Assembly: GCA_016271365.2 (NCBI GenBank)
Contig: CM057449.1
Coordinates: 1,565,272,501 to 1,565,336,500, forward strand
Length of the DNA stretch: 64,000 bases
Reading direction: 5' to 3'
From: Neoceratodus forsteri
Taxonomy: Eukaryota > Chordata > Ceratodontiformes > Ceratodontidae
Shown here: piece after piece, positions 55,489 to 64,000 of the stretch
Numbering within the stretch: the stretch's first letter is position 1
Layout: each line of letters begins with the position of its first letter
Notes under the pieces: model-generated
Databases searched by the model: none
The model's input: only the letters and a program-made list of their open reading frames with translations
Told to the model about the DNA's origin: nothing
Translations under genes and position numbers: made by a program

Positions 55489-55792
55489 AGGGCACTAGCC
55501 ACTCCCTAGAAAACGGGAAAATACCCTTTGGCTCCAGTGGAGATAGAGCGCCGGAGCTTGCCCTCGATTTGTGGCCGCCCTCCTGGCACCCGACCGACCG
55601 ACGCTACTGAAGATATCTGGGTATTGGGGCCCACCTCGTCCTCGCCCGGGGGTAAACCGAGGCTTCATGGGCGACGGAGGACTGTCCAGGTAGGAGTGGA
55701 CCGTAGGGGGATGACCCCTTGGTGCTCCCGAGGAGACCAGAACTGAGGGGAAGAGAGGAGGAATAAATAAGAAAGTAACAAAAAAAAAACAT
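55489..55792 (+). mobile_element. Possible A-tailed retroposon, GC-rich, unknown family
   Basis: This ~304-bp CpG-rich segment ends in AACAAAAAAAAAAC and is bracketed by TGAAAACT (55481-55488 and 55793-55800). The contrast in composition with its surroundings, the A tail and the direct repeats fit a SINE or processed retrocopy. No tRNA boxes or protein are recognised, and the left boundary rests on the repeat alone. Confidence 0.5.
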
Positions 55793-55800
55793 TGAAAACT

Positions 55801-56419
55801 GTGGCAGTTGTCCGAATCCTCCACTCTGAAATGAACACTGTATAATAGTTTCGGGCAGAACTAATGCTCAGAAGCAAAGATTGCATGCTCTTGTGAAACT
55901 CAACTGTGTACTAGTTGGCATAGCAACAGCTGATTTGGTACTGATGATGTTTATCCAGAAGTTTCTGATAATGTGCTACCTTTAGAACATTAAGTTCAAG
56001 ATAATTTGCACCCTGGCATCATAAAAATGCTTATTTCCTTTTTCACCATAAAATTGCTTGTTTTCTTTTTTTGATTTGACGACAGCATGAAGTAGTAATG
56101 GATGACAGCGGAAAATGAAGATGTGGTGCCACTGTTACATTTTAGAGCTCTGCAGGGGACATTCAGGTCAATTTAAAATGAGCACATTTCAATATTCTTG
56201 TTGTGTTTTGCAGACTTCTGTTTTTCTCGGGTTTAACTGTTAACCTGTGGTTCATTTTGTAATTTAAATATATTTTTTTTAAGCTTAGAGCTTCCACTGG
56301 TTGCACTGCACTCTGTAATTGACCAAACTGTATTAATCACTAGTAAGAGGTTACAGCCTGATGTGCACTAGTTTGAAGCGTTTCTAAATTTGATCATTCA
56401 CATTTCAAAACTAATTATT
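55801..56419. other. No gene recognised
   Basis: A/T-rich spacer. Nothing supported. Confidence 0.35.
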
Positions 56420-56520
56420 TATTTAACTAACATTTGGTGACTGGGATAGGCACACTGAGTCTGGGCTAGTTTCCAGGTGCTACCCAGGGAAGGGGATATA
56501 GCAGGTAGTAAAACAGGTGA
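56420..56520 (-). mobile_element. L2-like or SINE tail fragment
   Basis: TATTTATTTAACTAACATTT followed by GGTGACTGGGATAGGCACAC and GTTTCCAGGTGCTACCCAGG. Same tail order as 54056. No coding part or SINE head is visible. Confidence 0.65.
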
Positions 56521-57699
56521 TTGTGTATTTTATCGGACCAGCTTAAGTACATTGATGTAATTACTTCGTGAATGCCACAGTATGTCAGTACATACACTGG
56601 TCTATTACGCTCCACTTAGCAATCTCATGCTGCCATATGTGCACTGCAGTCTTAGTAAGTACTACAGTACTGTTTGCTACTGATGTGTGCATTTTCAGTC
56701 CGTTTTAGTTGGGTGACTTTGTCCCCCACATCCCTTTTTTTTTTTTTTTAAAGGGGTATTGGATAAATTGGTGTAACCAATATGACATTTACAGCAATCT
56801 ATTTACTAAGGTAACGTACAAAACAATAGGTGGGCATGGGGGCGCGAAGATGGAAATACACAAATCAACAGCAAATTACCTGAAATGCACGAATCAGCAA
56901 AAAAGCCAGTGTGGCACTTGAGTAAAGTAGCTCTGCACACATATCCAAATGTTAGTGAAAGTAGCGGCTACGCAGATTACGGCCAACATACAGTGGTCCA
57001 ATACTCTACACAATCGCCATGAAACAGCGATAACAAAGTAAAAACAGGTGCATGTACATGAGCTATAAAATACATTGGTTATGGGGTAGCCAGGGTAAGT
57101 GGCCGTGCTGCCAATACATGGCAAGATATTTCTATAGAAATCATAGTGGTGTACAATTCAAATAACAGTACACTGAGTTGTAAGCTATACAATAGAGTAA
57201 GAGGCAAAACGGGTAAAATTGTGTGTGTGTGTGTGTTTGTGTAGGGGGGATGGATAAGTTATTCAGTTGTTTTGTGGAGTGAAGAGGAAGAACCCTTTGC
57301 TGTAGGTGCGTACTTTTGAGAAATGTGTCAGTAAGAGTAGTTTAGGAGAGTGCAGGGAGGAAGAGAGACAGATGGGAGAGAGGGGAGGCTGTTCGATAAT
57401 GTTGGAAGGTGGATAAAGATAGCAGACTGGCCTGCTACCTGTTTACTGTGAGGGACATGAAAGGAACGAGTAGGAGATGATTGAAGGAAGTAGGAGGAGG
57501 GGATGCCAGGGCTCAGGAGAGGAGAGGAAGGTGGGAAGAGTGTAAAGCCAGTATTTGGCCATGAAGGAGGAACAGTGTGAGAGACATGCAAGGGGCAGAG
57601 TGTTTCAGTGAAAGTTGCCTCCAGAGCAGTGCAGCCTCGGAGGCAGCACTTGACTTTTGCACTTACTCTTTCTCCTGTACAATTACTATTCTAACTCCA
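56521..57699. other. No gene recognised
   Basis: It includes a (GT)n run at 57222-57242 and a purine-rich stretch at 57340-57600. The latter resembles L2-like 3' UTR but is too weak to assign. Confidence 0.35.
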
Positions 57700-57835
57700 T
57701 GCTGCCATGGATTACCACTCTAGTGAAATTCTGTCACAATAAAATTGAGGGGAACTTGTCCAGATTCAAACTCTTACTCTGATTTGTCAGGCTGTAGTCC
57801 TTTCCACTACACCACCAAGCTAGCACAGTAGTGAA
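57700..57835 (-). mobile_element. tRNA-derived SINE
   Basis: On the minus strand, GGTGGTGTAGTGGAAAGGAC fits an A box and GAGTTTGAATCTGG a B box. Body words such as CACTAGAGTGGTAATCC and CAGCATGGAGTTAGAATAGT also occur in the copy at 61340-61560. Confidence 0.68.
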
Positions 57836-58439
57836 CCTTAGCTCTTTAGCCGCTGAGGTTACAGCCCTGCCTGTGAGGCAGCTGTATCCATAAATGTCTG
57901 CCTCTGAGGCAACATTTGTTCAAAGAATGTGTTTACCACGAGAGACACCAATCCTTAAGGGAAGGGAAAGAGAGAGATTAGCATGTAGTGAGCAGTGATA
58001 GTGGAAGATGGAGCAGCGAGGGCCAAGCAGCAGAATAGGTGAAAAAGGTGGTCCAGCCTGGCAGTGTAGACTTTGGAACACCAGTGCAGTCAACCACCAG
58101 CAAGATCATTTCAAGAATGATCTCTTGGCAGACCAGTAAGGGAAGGCAGGATTTGTTTCGATACAGCACACCAAACTTAGGGCAATGTTTTTTATGCATT
58201 GTGTCAAAGTGAGTGAAAAAGCTGTGATTCAGATCCAGCCACACCTCTTTAAGTACTTGAAGTGGGGTACCTGCTCAAGCAGGTTTCCATCCAGAGTTTT
58301 AAAGACAGGTGTATGTCGGAGCCTTGCCACAGTAGTTTCTGTAAAGTGCCAAATGTCAGAGGAACAGGTTTTGTGGCATTTAGCGAGAATAGGTGTGAGC
58401 GGAACCAACAAATTTTAACATCACATTTTTGAAGGTCAG
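57836..58439. other. No gene recognised
   Basis: Nothing supported apart from short GAGGCAGC-like words. Confidence 0.3.
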
Positions 58440-58600
58440 TGCTTTTTCAGGTCCGTCCACTTCCAGGGTGGATGAGACATTAAACTGAGAGGTCCCATCT
58501 GCTCATCTCTGGTGGTTGTCTAGGTGGATGTTTGTTAGAGAGCCCCAGGCACTTTCAGAAGGGTAGAGGATTTTCCCAGTGTTCTGGCCAACATAACAGT
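58440..58600 (+). mobile_element. V-SINE/HE1-type conserved core
   Basis: The order GATGAGACATTAAACTGAGA, GGTCCCATCTGCTC, GGTGGATG, CCCCAGGCACTTTCAGAAGG and GTGTTCTGGCCAA follows the conserved central domain of the V-SINE superfamily (shark HE1 and relatives). The match is from memory of the family. The tRNA head and tail are not clear, so this is an old fragment. Confidence 0.62.
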
Positions 58601-59044
58601 AAAACAGGGCCATGTAACCCACTTCCCCAAACGCATATGGAAATGAGTTGTCACAGTTTTGAATGCCTTTCCTGATCAAAGATTAGAAATCAAAAATATA
58701 ATCCTTTTAAGAATTTTTTGGGAAAAAATTAGTAAGTGGGATTTGTCTCTCCCCCCCATACCTTCCAGAGAGATGATTGCAGAGCACAGTACAGCCTCTC
58801 TATAGAGTGCCTTACTGTACAGTGAGTTTACTGATAGCAATGTGCTGTGGCCCTTATCTCTCAGCCTTTTGTCACTGAAATGTGGGACATAGACATTCAT
58901 GTAGCAAAATGTGGGACACTTCTCGTAATGTGAGAGACTGCATCAAACAACAATCTCAGAACACTGTGGAAAGGAATAGGTTTTTCATATGGAGTATAAT
59001 TTGGATTTAGCATCATCAGTTATGAATTTCTGCTTTAAAGTCTG
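58601..59044. other. No gene recognised
   Basis: A/T-rich spacer between the V-SINE core and fold-back copy B. Confidence 0.35.
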
Positions 59045-60279
59045 GGGCCCAGATATTCAAAAGGGTTGCGTATGGCGCAACAGTGTTGCGCCATGCACAA
59101 CCCACTGATGCACCCCGGTGCGAGCATTGAAAGGGGAAAAGTGCGCCTGCATAAACTCGATGCGCTTGGACGATTAGTAATGCATGCAGGCACAGGTGGG
59201 GGCGCTCGACAGATAAACTGCACAGCCCGATATTCAGCCGGGTTGTGCAGTGTTATGCAGGCGCAACCCCTACCTGCGCCTGCACAAAGTTACGCGTAAA
59301 AAAAGCAGGAACAAGTCGAGGGCCACCCACAGGTGAGCTGCCACATTGCAGGGCGCAACACAGCAGCTGCCACCTGTGGGTGGCCCTGGACTTGTTCCTG
59401 CAGCACCTGGCGGCGCTCCCCCATGCCCCGATCGGGGGCTGAAGTGTCATTCACATATCTGGACTGCTCTTGAGCGGTAGGGCTGCACGCCCATTGGCTC
59501 ATGCTCTGAACCATGGGCGTGCAGCCCTACCGAGCTGTCAGGCGGCGGGCTGCAGGCGGTGGTGCGCCCCGCCCGCCGGCTGACGGGGCGGGTAGGGACT
59601 CATGGTGGGTGGGTGGGGGCACTAGATCACCAGGGATTTCCGACGCCGGGGTTAGGATGCCGGGCGATCGGGCTACCATGTCCACTGGACCACCAGGGAT
59701 ATTGGACTTTGGGGGCTGCTCGTGGGGGAAGATAACGCTATGCCCGCGATCGGGCTAATGGGGGGGGACATAACGTTATGCTCGCGATCGGGCTGCGGGG
59801 GGGGCTATTCAGGTATGCCCGCGATCGAGCTAATGGGGGGAGAGAGTTTACTATTATTCCTGTGATCGAGCTGCAGGGGCGCCGGACCCCGACGGCTGCT
59901 GCCTGGCAGGGCGCCAGGCACAAGTCGTCAGGGATCGGCGCACCTGCATGCAAATGGGGCCGTAATTAGATGCAAATGGCCCCCCCTGCTCCTTGCATAA
60001 ATTATGGCCCCATTTGCATGTCACCCTTTGAATATCGCAGGTGATGCGCATGGCGCAATGGAACTTGCGCCACCACATCTCAATGCTCTACTGTGACCAC
60101 TTGCGCTGGCGCAGTTCCAGTGCACCATGCACAGTGGGTGTGGGCCAGGGGGCAATATCCAAAGAAGTTGTGCCATAGCGCAACTCCGTTGAATATCGCC
60201 CTGGCCACACCCCTGCGCAGCTGTTTTGAGCGGTGCAGGGGCTTGCACCACAAAATGGCGCAGTTTGAATATCTGGGCC
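59045..60279. mobile_element. GC-rich fold-back DNA element, copy B
   Basis: It starts GGGCCCAGATATTCAAAA and ends TTTGAATATCTGGGCC (60264-60279). Its right arm is the complement of copy A's left arm (for example GTTGAATATCGCCCTGGCCA against copy A's TGGCCTGGGCGATATTCAAC), so it is inverted relative to copy A. The interior has GATCGGGCTA words repeated at about 59668, 59747, 59786 and 59825, and GCTGCCACCTGTGGGTGGCC palindromes near 59320-59395. No transposase is encoded. Confidence 0.7.
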
Positions 60280-60654
60280 TGAGTATATAATTTAAGACTA
60301 AACCTTCTCAATGTGGAATTGCTCCTGTTCCATGTAAGATGCAGCAATACTTTTTTTCAGTTTTATTTAATTTATATATTTTCTTGCAGCTCATTCAGGA
60401 AAAAACGCATCTAGACATAAGCAGTCCACCATTACATGATATAGCATATAGTCATGAGGTAACAGTGAGTCGAATGTCTCAGCGGCACAAGATTATGAGG
60501 GTAACTAAAAATATTAATTAACTATTACTAAAGCAGCTGTTGAAAACAATGCTTAAACTTTGGAAATTATGTATTATGGTACAACATAGCTACCTGGACT
60601 GTGTGAGGGACGAATAATATTTCCTCAGTACCATGAATGATGCACTATTCATTA
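60280..60654. other. No gene recognised
   Basis: A/T-rich spacer. Nothing supported. Confidence 0.3.
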
Positions 60655-60862
60655 TATGGATACAAATAACACTATTATTTGTATTCGGGAAAGAAACGTA
60701 AAAAACAGCTCCCCACCCTCCTCCCCAGCCCAAATAATGGCACTATTATCCACACTCGGGGAAATAAAATTAAAAAACAGCTCCCTACCCTCCTGCCCAG
60801 CCCAAATAATGGCACTAATATCCATACCAGGGAAATAAAAGTAAAAAAACAGCTCCCCACCC
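60655..60862. repeat. 72-bp minisatellite, about three units
   Basis: Units share AAAAAACAGCTCCC(C/T)ACCC, GCCCAGCCCAAATAATGG (or CCCCAG) and CACTATTATCCA with TCGGG(A/G)AA. The period of 72 leaves frames open on both strands (plus QLPTLLPSPNNGT, minus VPLFGLGRRVGSC). No other coding evidence. Confidence 0.85.
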
Positions 60863-61339
60863 TAATAGGATCCCTATTAGTTGAGCAGTGGCTTTCATGC
60901 TTACCAGAAGGTAGCTTAAAGGTCTTTAAAAAGTTCTGAAAAGTAGCCCCATAGACTTGTATGGAGCATGTCCCCATGCTCTCCCTGGTACCACATCACA
61001 AAATGTGAGAGCACAGGGGCGGAGCAGGCTGATCGGGAAGTGGAAAGGGAGCTGGCTGGCGGTTCGGCCAGAATTATGACCCCTTCCCTTCCGTAAAGGA
61101 ATGCATTACAATTTCTCATTTCTACACAGACTGACTATCGCCGCCCCAGGATAGCGGACTATGAAGCCCTACCCTGTATATCACACATTTCCCTTAATAG
61201 CTTCTGAAAAGGTTGCCGATCTCCATCATGTGGGCAGCCCCACGTGCCACTTGCTCACTGTATGCTAATGTGCCTTGCAGACCAGTGGCTAAGTCAGAAC
61301 GTTCCACCTGGCACAACTTTTGTTAAACGAACCTTTTCA
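60863..61339. other. No gene recognised
   Basis: Nothing supported. Confidence 0.3.
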
Positions 61340-61560
61340 CTATTCCAGCTCCAAACTGCTGTGAATCACCACACTACTGAAATTAGAGCAGGAATTAAAA
61401 AAATATTGAAAAAAATAAGTTAAATCTTTTTTTAGGATTGAAATTGTGGCCTCTTGCTTAAAATAAAAAAATACAGGGCTTCTGTGAGGATTGGAACCAG
61501 GTCTTATGCTTCCTAATCCTCAGACACATCTCCTGAGTTATGGAGCTGCACTGTAATGAA
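61340..61560 (-). mobile_element. tRNA-derived SINE, related to copy at 57700
   Basis: The minus strand has TCCATAACTCAGGAGATG (A-box-like) and GACCTGGTTCCAATCCTC (B box), an A/T-rich body and a shared end AATTTCAGTAGTGTGGTGA followed by AGCAGTTTGGAGCTGGAATA. Confidence 0.65.
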
Positions 61561-61589
61561 TGTACTGGGTGAAGCCTACTGGTTCTGAA

Positions 61590-61652
61590 ATATATATGAA
61601 GCGGGTAACCTGGGTTCTAATCTTGGCAGTGGCTTAAAAAAAAAAAAAAAAA
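61590..61652 (+). mobile_element. SINE remnant with A tail
   Basis: GGGTAACCTGGGTTCTAATC is B-box-like and is followed by CTTGGCAGTGGCTT and 18 A residues. It is too short for a full element. Confidence 0.45.
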
Positions 61653-61789
61653 GAATGTGTGGGCAGAAAGACACCCAGAGGTAAATTCAGGCTGCTCATA
61701 ACCTTGTCTCAATCTGTGCTGTGCTAACACTGGGCTAGGTTTAAAGGGCCACTAGCCCTAGAAGGAGACAGGCAACCCCTTCCCTTGGT

Positions 61790-61990
61790 AGCACATCCTT
61801 CCTTCTGCCTGTGGGTCAATGTAATCCGCTATATCTGTCCCATCCAAGTTAAAACCCATGAGACTTAGCTTCGCCCACCTCTCTGGGATGTCAGTTTCAT
61901 TCACCCACCACCCGTTCAGTGAAGAACTTTCTTACATCCTTCTGTACCCCCTCCCCCGCCCCTCAGGATCCTGTTAGGCACTCTGTTTGA
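61790..61990 (-). pseudogene. CR1 C-terminal fragment
   Basis: The minus strand contains CTGAACGGGTGGTG and a reading with WVNETDIPERWAKL, the conserved segment at the CR1 protein end. The plus strand reads TTCAGTGAAGAACTTTCTTAC, the antisense of the FFTERVV-like motif. Confidence 0.6.
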
Positions 61991-62382
61991 ATGAGTAGAG
62001 TATGTAAAACGTGTGCAGTAGATCGAGATGTTGGTGACCACCGACATGCTGGCCTGTGGCTGCCGATGGATCTGTGCGTGGCACAGCACCAGTCGCGTGC
62101 CTGCCACGGACAGCACCTAGTGGAACTCAAGCTCTACATGCAGCAGTAAGCATTGTATTTCTATGATGTTAGTAGTCAAAAGATGCTGATTTTCGGGGAG
62201 GTCAGTATGTGGCAGACAACAGATCAACAGGCATAGCTGAACATTATTGTTACAGGAACCCATTTTCAGTCTTCTAACTCCTGTACAGTAAATGTTAACA
62301 GGGGTTTGTCAGGAGTATGGAGACGTTAATGATGCTATCTGTGTAATGCCTTCAGCATATCTATCTAAAGCCCTATCAATTA
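61991..62382. other. No gene recognised
   Basis: Nothing supported. Confidence 0.3.
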
Positions 62383-62535
62383 AGCAAAAGGTACTCCCAG
62401 GGGTTATGTTAAGAGTCTGTTAATCACCTTCTGTGGGTGTAATGTGACAGTGTGGCACGAGGCATAGCTGAATGTCACATGCCCCTAGAGGGTGATTAAC
62501 TGACCACTAACATAATCCCTGGGAGTCTTATTGCT
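62383..62535. mobile_element. Palindromic MITE of the GCAATAAG family
   Basis: The left end AGCAAAAGGTACTCCCAGGG pairs with the right end CCCTGGGAGTCTTATTGCT. The inner arms pair via TTAATCACCTTCTG and AGAGGGTGATTAA. 153 bp, no coding potential. Confidence 0.68.
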
Positions 62536-63084
62536 GTTATAATAAAAATGTTTTTTAATCAGCGTTAAACCTTGTTCAGCATATGATTAAGCTCCACATG
62601 TATGTTAATAAAAGAGTAACATAAGGCTGTTAGAATGTTTACAGCCAATCAGAAAGCTCTGTTTCTCAGACCCTTTTTATAACTCATTTTAAAACTTCGC
62701 ACACTGTAGATAATAGAGCACATTTTTAATTTTTTAGTGTCTCTCCTTCACAATGTATTTCAGTGTGCCTTATGAAGCAATGGGCTGAACACTGGCGGTT
62801 CAGTGACCATATGCAAACAGTTTTTGTGCTCTCAGCAAGATCCAACACATAGCCATGGACAATTAGATTTAAGCTAGTTTTATTGAGATGGAACACTGGC
62901 CAGAGTACCGGGGACAACCATCAGTGAGAGCGGTGTTGTACACATGCAGTAGCAGTTTGTGCAAAACAGTGCCATCTAGTATGAGTAACTGCAAATAACG
63001 AAAGTCCTATAGTTCTGATTAGTACCCACAAAATTGAGATTGTAGTGTATAAACTCCAAGAAACAATTTACTCTCCTAGCTAGG
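62536..63084. other. No gene recognised
   Basis: A/T-rich spacer. Nothing supported. Confidence 0.3.
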
Positions 63085-63400
63085 GGGACTGTTCCTTTAG
63101 CTGAATGGTTAGACCTACTGCCTTTGGGACTTCAGGCCCCTGGTTTGATTCCTAGCAGTGGCTGAGGATGTGGCTGTCCAGGCAGAGGGGACAGACGTAA
63201 TGGGCAGAAGGGATCACCTTGGGCTAACATTTCCTCATCTGCAGGACAGCTCCGCCAATAGTGTAGCACCTCCTCAGCACTGCTTTGTAGTATTAGCATT
63301 GGTATGACCCCACAGATCACTTGTGTTGGGCTTGAATCCACAAATCTATGGGTAGAAAGTGACAGTCCTACCAGCTGAGTCGCACTGACACTAATACTCC
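63085..63400. mobile_element. Two tRNA-like SINE heads in inverted arrangement
   Basis: Plus head: TTTAGCTGAATGGTTAGACC (A box) and CCTGGTTTGATTCCTAGC (B box), 63097-63155. Minus head: GCGACTCAGCTGGTAGGAC and GTGGATTCAAGCCC, from about 63390 to 63325. Between them the halves share AGCAGTG(GC or C)TGAGGA in opposite orientations. They look like two copies of one SINE family fused head-outward. Confidence 0.6.
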
Positions 63401-63866
63401 AGATACAGGTACAGTACTATAATGTGAACTGTGGTAGAAGGTCTTTTGTCTTGTTGCAGTAGTAGGGCTTGCCAGTGTCCTTGTAGGAGACAGCCAGTGA
63501 GATAAAAGCCACTTGTATTGGCTTGTTTTATTAGACAGATCTTAGCAATATACTTGATTGTTTGAGACATCTTAGACTAACAAACCTTTACAACACGGCA
63601 GTTAACACTGAGTAAATTTCATTAAGCAGCAAGTGTTTGCATTGGCACATATTGTTTCCACAGATACTACAGAATGTTATGCTAAAAGTTAAGTGACATT
63701 AGTTTTCTCAGAACACGGTGATTGCACAAGGCCATCACTTTCTGGTTTCATGGCAAGCAGGCATTCGGATTAAAAATGTCCATTCTGCTCTAGTCATTAA
63801 ATGGATATTGCTGCTGGTATTTATTACACCGAGGGTAATTCATTTTTTTTCTTGAATTAACACTTT
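63401..63866. other. No gene recognised
   Basis: A/T-rich spacer. Nothing supported. Confidence 0.3.
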
Positions 63867-64000
63867 GAGCCAGCCCAATGGCACAGTAGAGCGACATAAG
63901 TACATAGATAGAGCTACCGTCTGCTATGCCAGTGACCGTAGTTTAGGAATGGACTTAAGCTGCAAGGGGGCCAACCTGGGGAGAGAGTGCCCAAAGGTCT
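63867..64000 (+). mobile_element. tRNA-derived SINE, partial at window edge
   Basis: GAGCCAGCCCAATGGCACAG matches the head of the SINE at 7802 (AGCCAGCCCGATGGCACTG), and CCAACCTGGGGAGAGAGTG continues the similarity. The rest lies outside the window. Confidence 0.6.

Noticed and set aside
63085..63170. Functional tRNA gene
   Set aside because: A and B boxes are present but the acceptor stem does not pair convincingly and SINE-type body sequence follows.

Overview
This window looks like intergenic or intronic DNA from a vertebrate with a large, transposon-rich genome. I find no complete host gene. Three things point to an amphibian, with a caecilian favoured and a lungfish-like lineage as the alternative: abundant CR1-clade LINEs, an almost full-length DIRS retrotransposon, and an L2-like LINE alongside tRNA-derived SINEs that carry its tail. 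The species call is inference; the element classes rest on readable protein and sequence motifs.

Layout. Positions 2022-8520 hold a nearly complete CR1 LINE on the minus strand (ORF1 with a zinc finger and an SGNH esterase, then ORF2 with endonuclease and reverse transcriptase). It is itself invaded by an L2-like 3' fragment (about 5013-6280) and by a complete 0.6 kb SINE with a target-site duplication (7802-8409). Positions 8909-10331 hold a GC-rich fold-back DNA element, whose inverted relative lies at 59045-60279. Positions 10.6-11.1 kb hold two palindromic MITEs, with relatives at 19.2, 41.3 and 62.4 kb. Positions 12494-18093 are a DIRS element on the minus strand with terminal inverted repeats, an internal complementary region, gag, RT/RNase H and tyrosine recombinase, all damaged. 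Between 18 and 34 kb lie MITEs, SINEs, decayed CR1 pieces, two CpG-rich islands (21.4 and 23.4 kb), a degenerate minisatellite, one candidate host exon (25189-25296) and a 27-bp tandem array (30254-31200).

Positions 34805-38400 hold a second CR1 element on the minus strand. Positions 44209-50840 are an L1/Tx1-like element on the minus strand that abuts, at about 50841, a third CR1 copy on the plus strand (to 52855). Positions 53326-55305 are a minisatellite seeded from a CR1 3' end and split by an L2-like LINE (54056-55231). From 55.3 kb to the end are SINEs (including a V-SINE-type conserved core), the second fold-back element, a 72-bp minisatellite and SINE heads in inverted arrangement.

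The most coherent biology is a parasite network. The L2-like LINE at 54 kb and the tRNA-headed SINEs at 18.7, 31.6 and 32.9 kb end in the same tail, which fits SINEs borrowing that LINE's reverse transcriptase. The DIRS element shows in one place the junction design expected of a circular replication intermediate. Every protein-coding element visible is broken, so the window reads as a record of old activity rather than live machinery.
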